A stretch of DNA of 22,586 bases from Paraglomus occultum (lineage: Eukaryota > Glomeromycota > Glomeromycetes > Paraglomerales > Paraglomeraceae). Below are positions 21,271 to 22,586 of this stretch, piece by piece; position 1 is the first letter of the stretch, and each line of letters begins with the position of its first letter. A model generated the notes under the pieces. It ran no database searches, had not been told where the DNA came from, and worked only from the letters and a program-made list of their open reading frames with translations. The translations under genes were made by a program, and so were the position numbers. The DNA lies in assembly GCA_910592205.1 (NCBI GenBank), contig CAJVPJ010000526.1, positions 1 to 22,586 on the forward strand, written 5' to 3'.

Positions 21271-21872
21271 TATCCTTTAGTTGTGTCTAATAAAAAGTTT
21301 CTCACGCCTTTGTTTCACATGTGTTGCACATAGAAAGATGAATAATTTCGAAGTTTCGGGAACTGAATGGCATTTCGTATTATGATATAGTCATTATTCT
21401 ATGCAATTTACGTTCTTACCTAAACTAGGACTGAAGTATATTGTCTCTAATTATACGATGGTTTCTGTATCAAGATGTCATATCTAATTATAATATCATA
21501 ATCATATAATCATGCATAATAATAACAAGATTATCGTTAGCTTTGTAAACTTTGTATTTTGACAAGTTTTGTAAAGACGATGCTAAATAGCGGAATGATT
21601 TTATCAATGAAATAATAGTAACAAAGCTCAGCTGCACCCCCTTCCATTGTAAACTGTACATGAACCATAAACTCTAGAGAGTTATTCAAAAGTATATTTA
21701 TATTGCATGTAATAAACTAGCGGTGTGCTTATTCATGAGAGGATATAGTAATTCAAATTATATCGGAATTTAAATGGACGAGTTTGAGTAAACATGTAAC
21801 AATAGTCTCTATTTAGAATAAAAGACGTATGATCAATTATCTCGTTACCGCAGAAAGGTATATTAATATATA
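21271..21872. other. Intergenic stretch between transposon remnants
   Basis: AT-rich, no open frames of note and no recognisable terminal repeats. Ends in TATTAATATATA, a TA-rich target for the next insertion. Confidence 0.45.
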
Positions 21873-22039
21873 CAGTCGAACCTCGTTATACCGAATTCTG
21901 TTATACCGACGAATTAAGTACAACCCCGCTAAAGTAGAGAAATGTCTATAGCAAACTTAACTCCATTATACCGAATAACCTCGTTATACCGAATTTCTGC
22001 CTTATGTTCCCGACCTCTTCGTTATAACGGAGTCGACTG
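21873..22039. mobile_element. MITE-like element with pogo-type terminal repeats
   Basis: It begins CAGTCGAACCTCGTTATACC directly after TA and ends with an imperfect inverted copy (TTCGTTATAACGGAGTCGACTG). Inside are three further CGTTATACCGAA-like words, at about 21896, 21966 and 21983. The length is 167 bases and there is no coding capacity. The right flank is TC instead of TA, so the target duplication is damaged or the end has drifted. The terminal sequence differs from the element at 20065, so this is a separate family. Confidence 0.7.
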
Positions 22040-22147
22040 TCGGGGTCGTTACTATGAGTGTCCTGTTCGAGTCGGTCAGCGATTACCCTAATTGAGCACT
22101 ATTCGTAAATTTAAACATTAGAAATTAAGCGGTTTCGAAACCCCCGA

Positions 22148-22330
22148 ATGAACAATCAATTCAAGAGCATGAACGATGGAATCAACAATCGATTCGAGAA
22201 AATCAACGATCAACTCGAGATCGATTCGACGACCGATTTAAAAATTGTATGGCCTGACGTACGATATACAGCAAATGTTATAAAAAAGACTTCGGGACAC
22301 GTTAGAAAATGTTTCGGAGAAATAGTTTAG
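22148..22330 (+). CDS. Short Asn/Met/Phe-rich ORF, doubtful gene
   Basis: This 60-codon frame opens M-N-N-Q-F-K-S-M-N-D-G-I-N-N-R-F-E-K-I-N, a seven- to eight-residue periodic pattern of a kind that fits a coiled coil. After about residue 25 the pattern is lost. It sits between two MITE-family sequences and may be a fragment of a larger repeat-protein gene. No promoter or splice partner was found. Confidence 0.3.
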   Translation: MNNQFKSMNDGINNRFEKINDQLEIDSTTDLKIVWPDVRYTANVIKKTSGHVRKCFGEIV

Positions 22331-22510
22331 TCTCCCTTACATCTAATATTTTTAATAAAGTATGGCACTTTGAAAGACCACTTAATATCAACAGCTGTTT
22401 TGTTACTTCTCTGAGTATTTGCGCCGCATGCTCTCTAGAAATATACATTCAAACTAATAATATTCTGAATAACATTTGACTTGTATGTTTATTTTGTAAT
22501 AAGTGCATTA

Positions 22511-22586
22511 CAGTCGAACCCCGTTATACCGAAGGCACGGGGGAGTCATATATGATTCGTTATAACGAGGAATTCGGTAAAACAAA
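22511..22586 (+). mobile_element. Start of a second MITE/pogo-family copy (runs off the window)
   Basis: TA at 22509-22510 is followed by CAGTCGAACCCCGTTATACC, nearly identical to the start of the element at 21873. An inverted GTTATAACGAGGAATTCGG lies about 40 bases in, so the end can fold back on itself. The remainder is outside the window. Confidence 0.65.

Noticed and set aside
1-22586. CRISPR array, tRNA, rRNA or bacterial operon
   Set aside because: No regularly spaced repeats, no cloverleaf with a GGTTCGA-type box, no rRNA-like stretch; intron-split genes indicate a eukaryote.

Overview
The window looks like nuclear DNA from an AT-rich eukaryote, most likely an early-diverging fungus (a Glomeromycotina/Mucoromycota-type genome is my best guess). 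The protein-coding genes are split by short GT..AG introns of roughly 60-350 bases. Intergenic stretches are long and full of homopolymers and microsatellites, and one end holds decayed DNA transposons of the pogo/Tigger type. No bacterial operon structure, rRNA, tRNA or CRISPR array was seen. The organism assignment is inference; the gene structures below were read directly from the sequence.

Layout. Positions 1-455 hold the 3' end of a plus-strand gene and a small minus-strand gene facing it. Both carry a CxxCG-x-P...PG motif. Positions 456-5323 are non-coding, with dispersed direct repeats (761-1175), a nested tandem/inverted repeat (1471-1590), a G-quadruplex-prone tract (2810-2853) and short tandem arrays just before the next gene. 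A two-exon MIT-domain gene lies at 5324-6704 (+). The next 3.4 kb (6705-10121) show no gene. An 11-exon aprataxin-like gene occupies 10122-12413 (+). It encodes a macro domain whose halves are in swapped order, then a HIT domain and a zinc finger. This is the architecture I know from the C-terminal part of plant bHLH140-type proteins. A two-exon secreted cysteine-rich protein is at 13490-14189 (-). An 8-exon WDR43/Utp5-like ribosome-biogenesis gene runs 16590-19486 (-), and a second acidic ORF just downstream (16042-16293) may be an alternative last exon. From 20065 to the end are transposon remains: a deleted pogo/Tigger element with a frameshifted transposase, a 167-bp MITE-like element, a short ORF rich in Asn/Met/Phe, and the start of a second copy of the MITE family.

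The genes do not form one pathway. WDR43/Utp5 is a nucleolar small-subunit processome component, the aprataxin homologue is a DNA-end repair enzyme, the MIT protein probably works in ESCRT/membrane trafficking, and the cysteine-rich protein is probably exported. The most interesting items are the permuted macro-HIT protein, the 16-cysteine secreted protein and the possible alternative acidic tail of WDR43.
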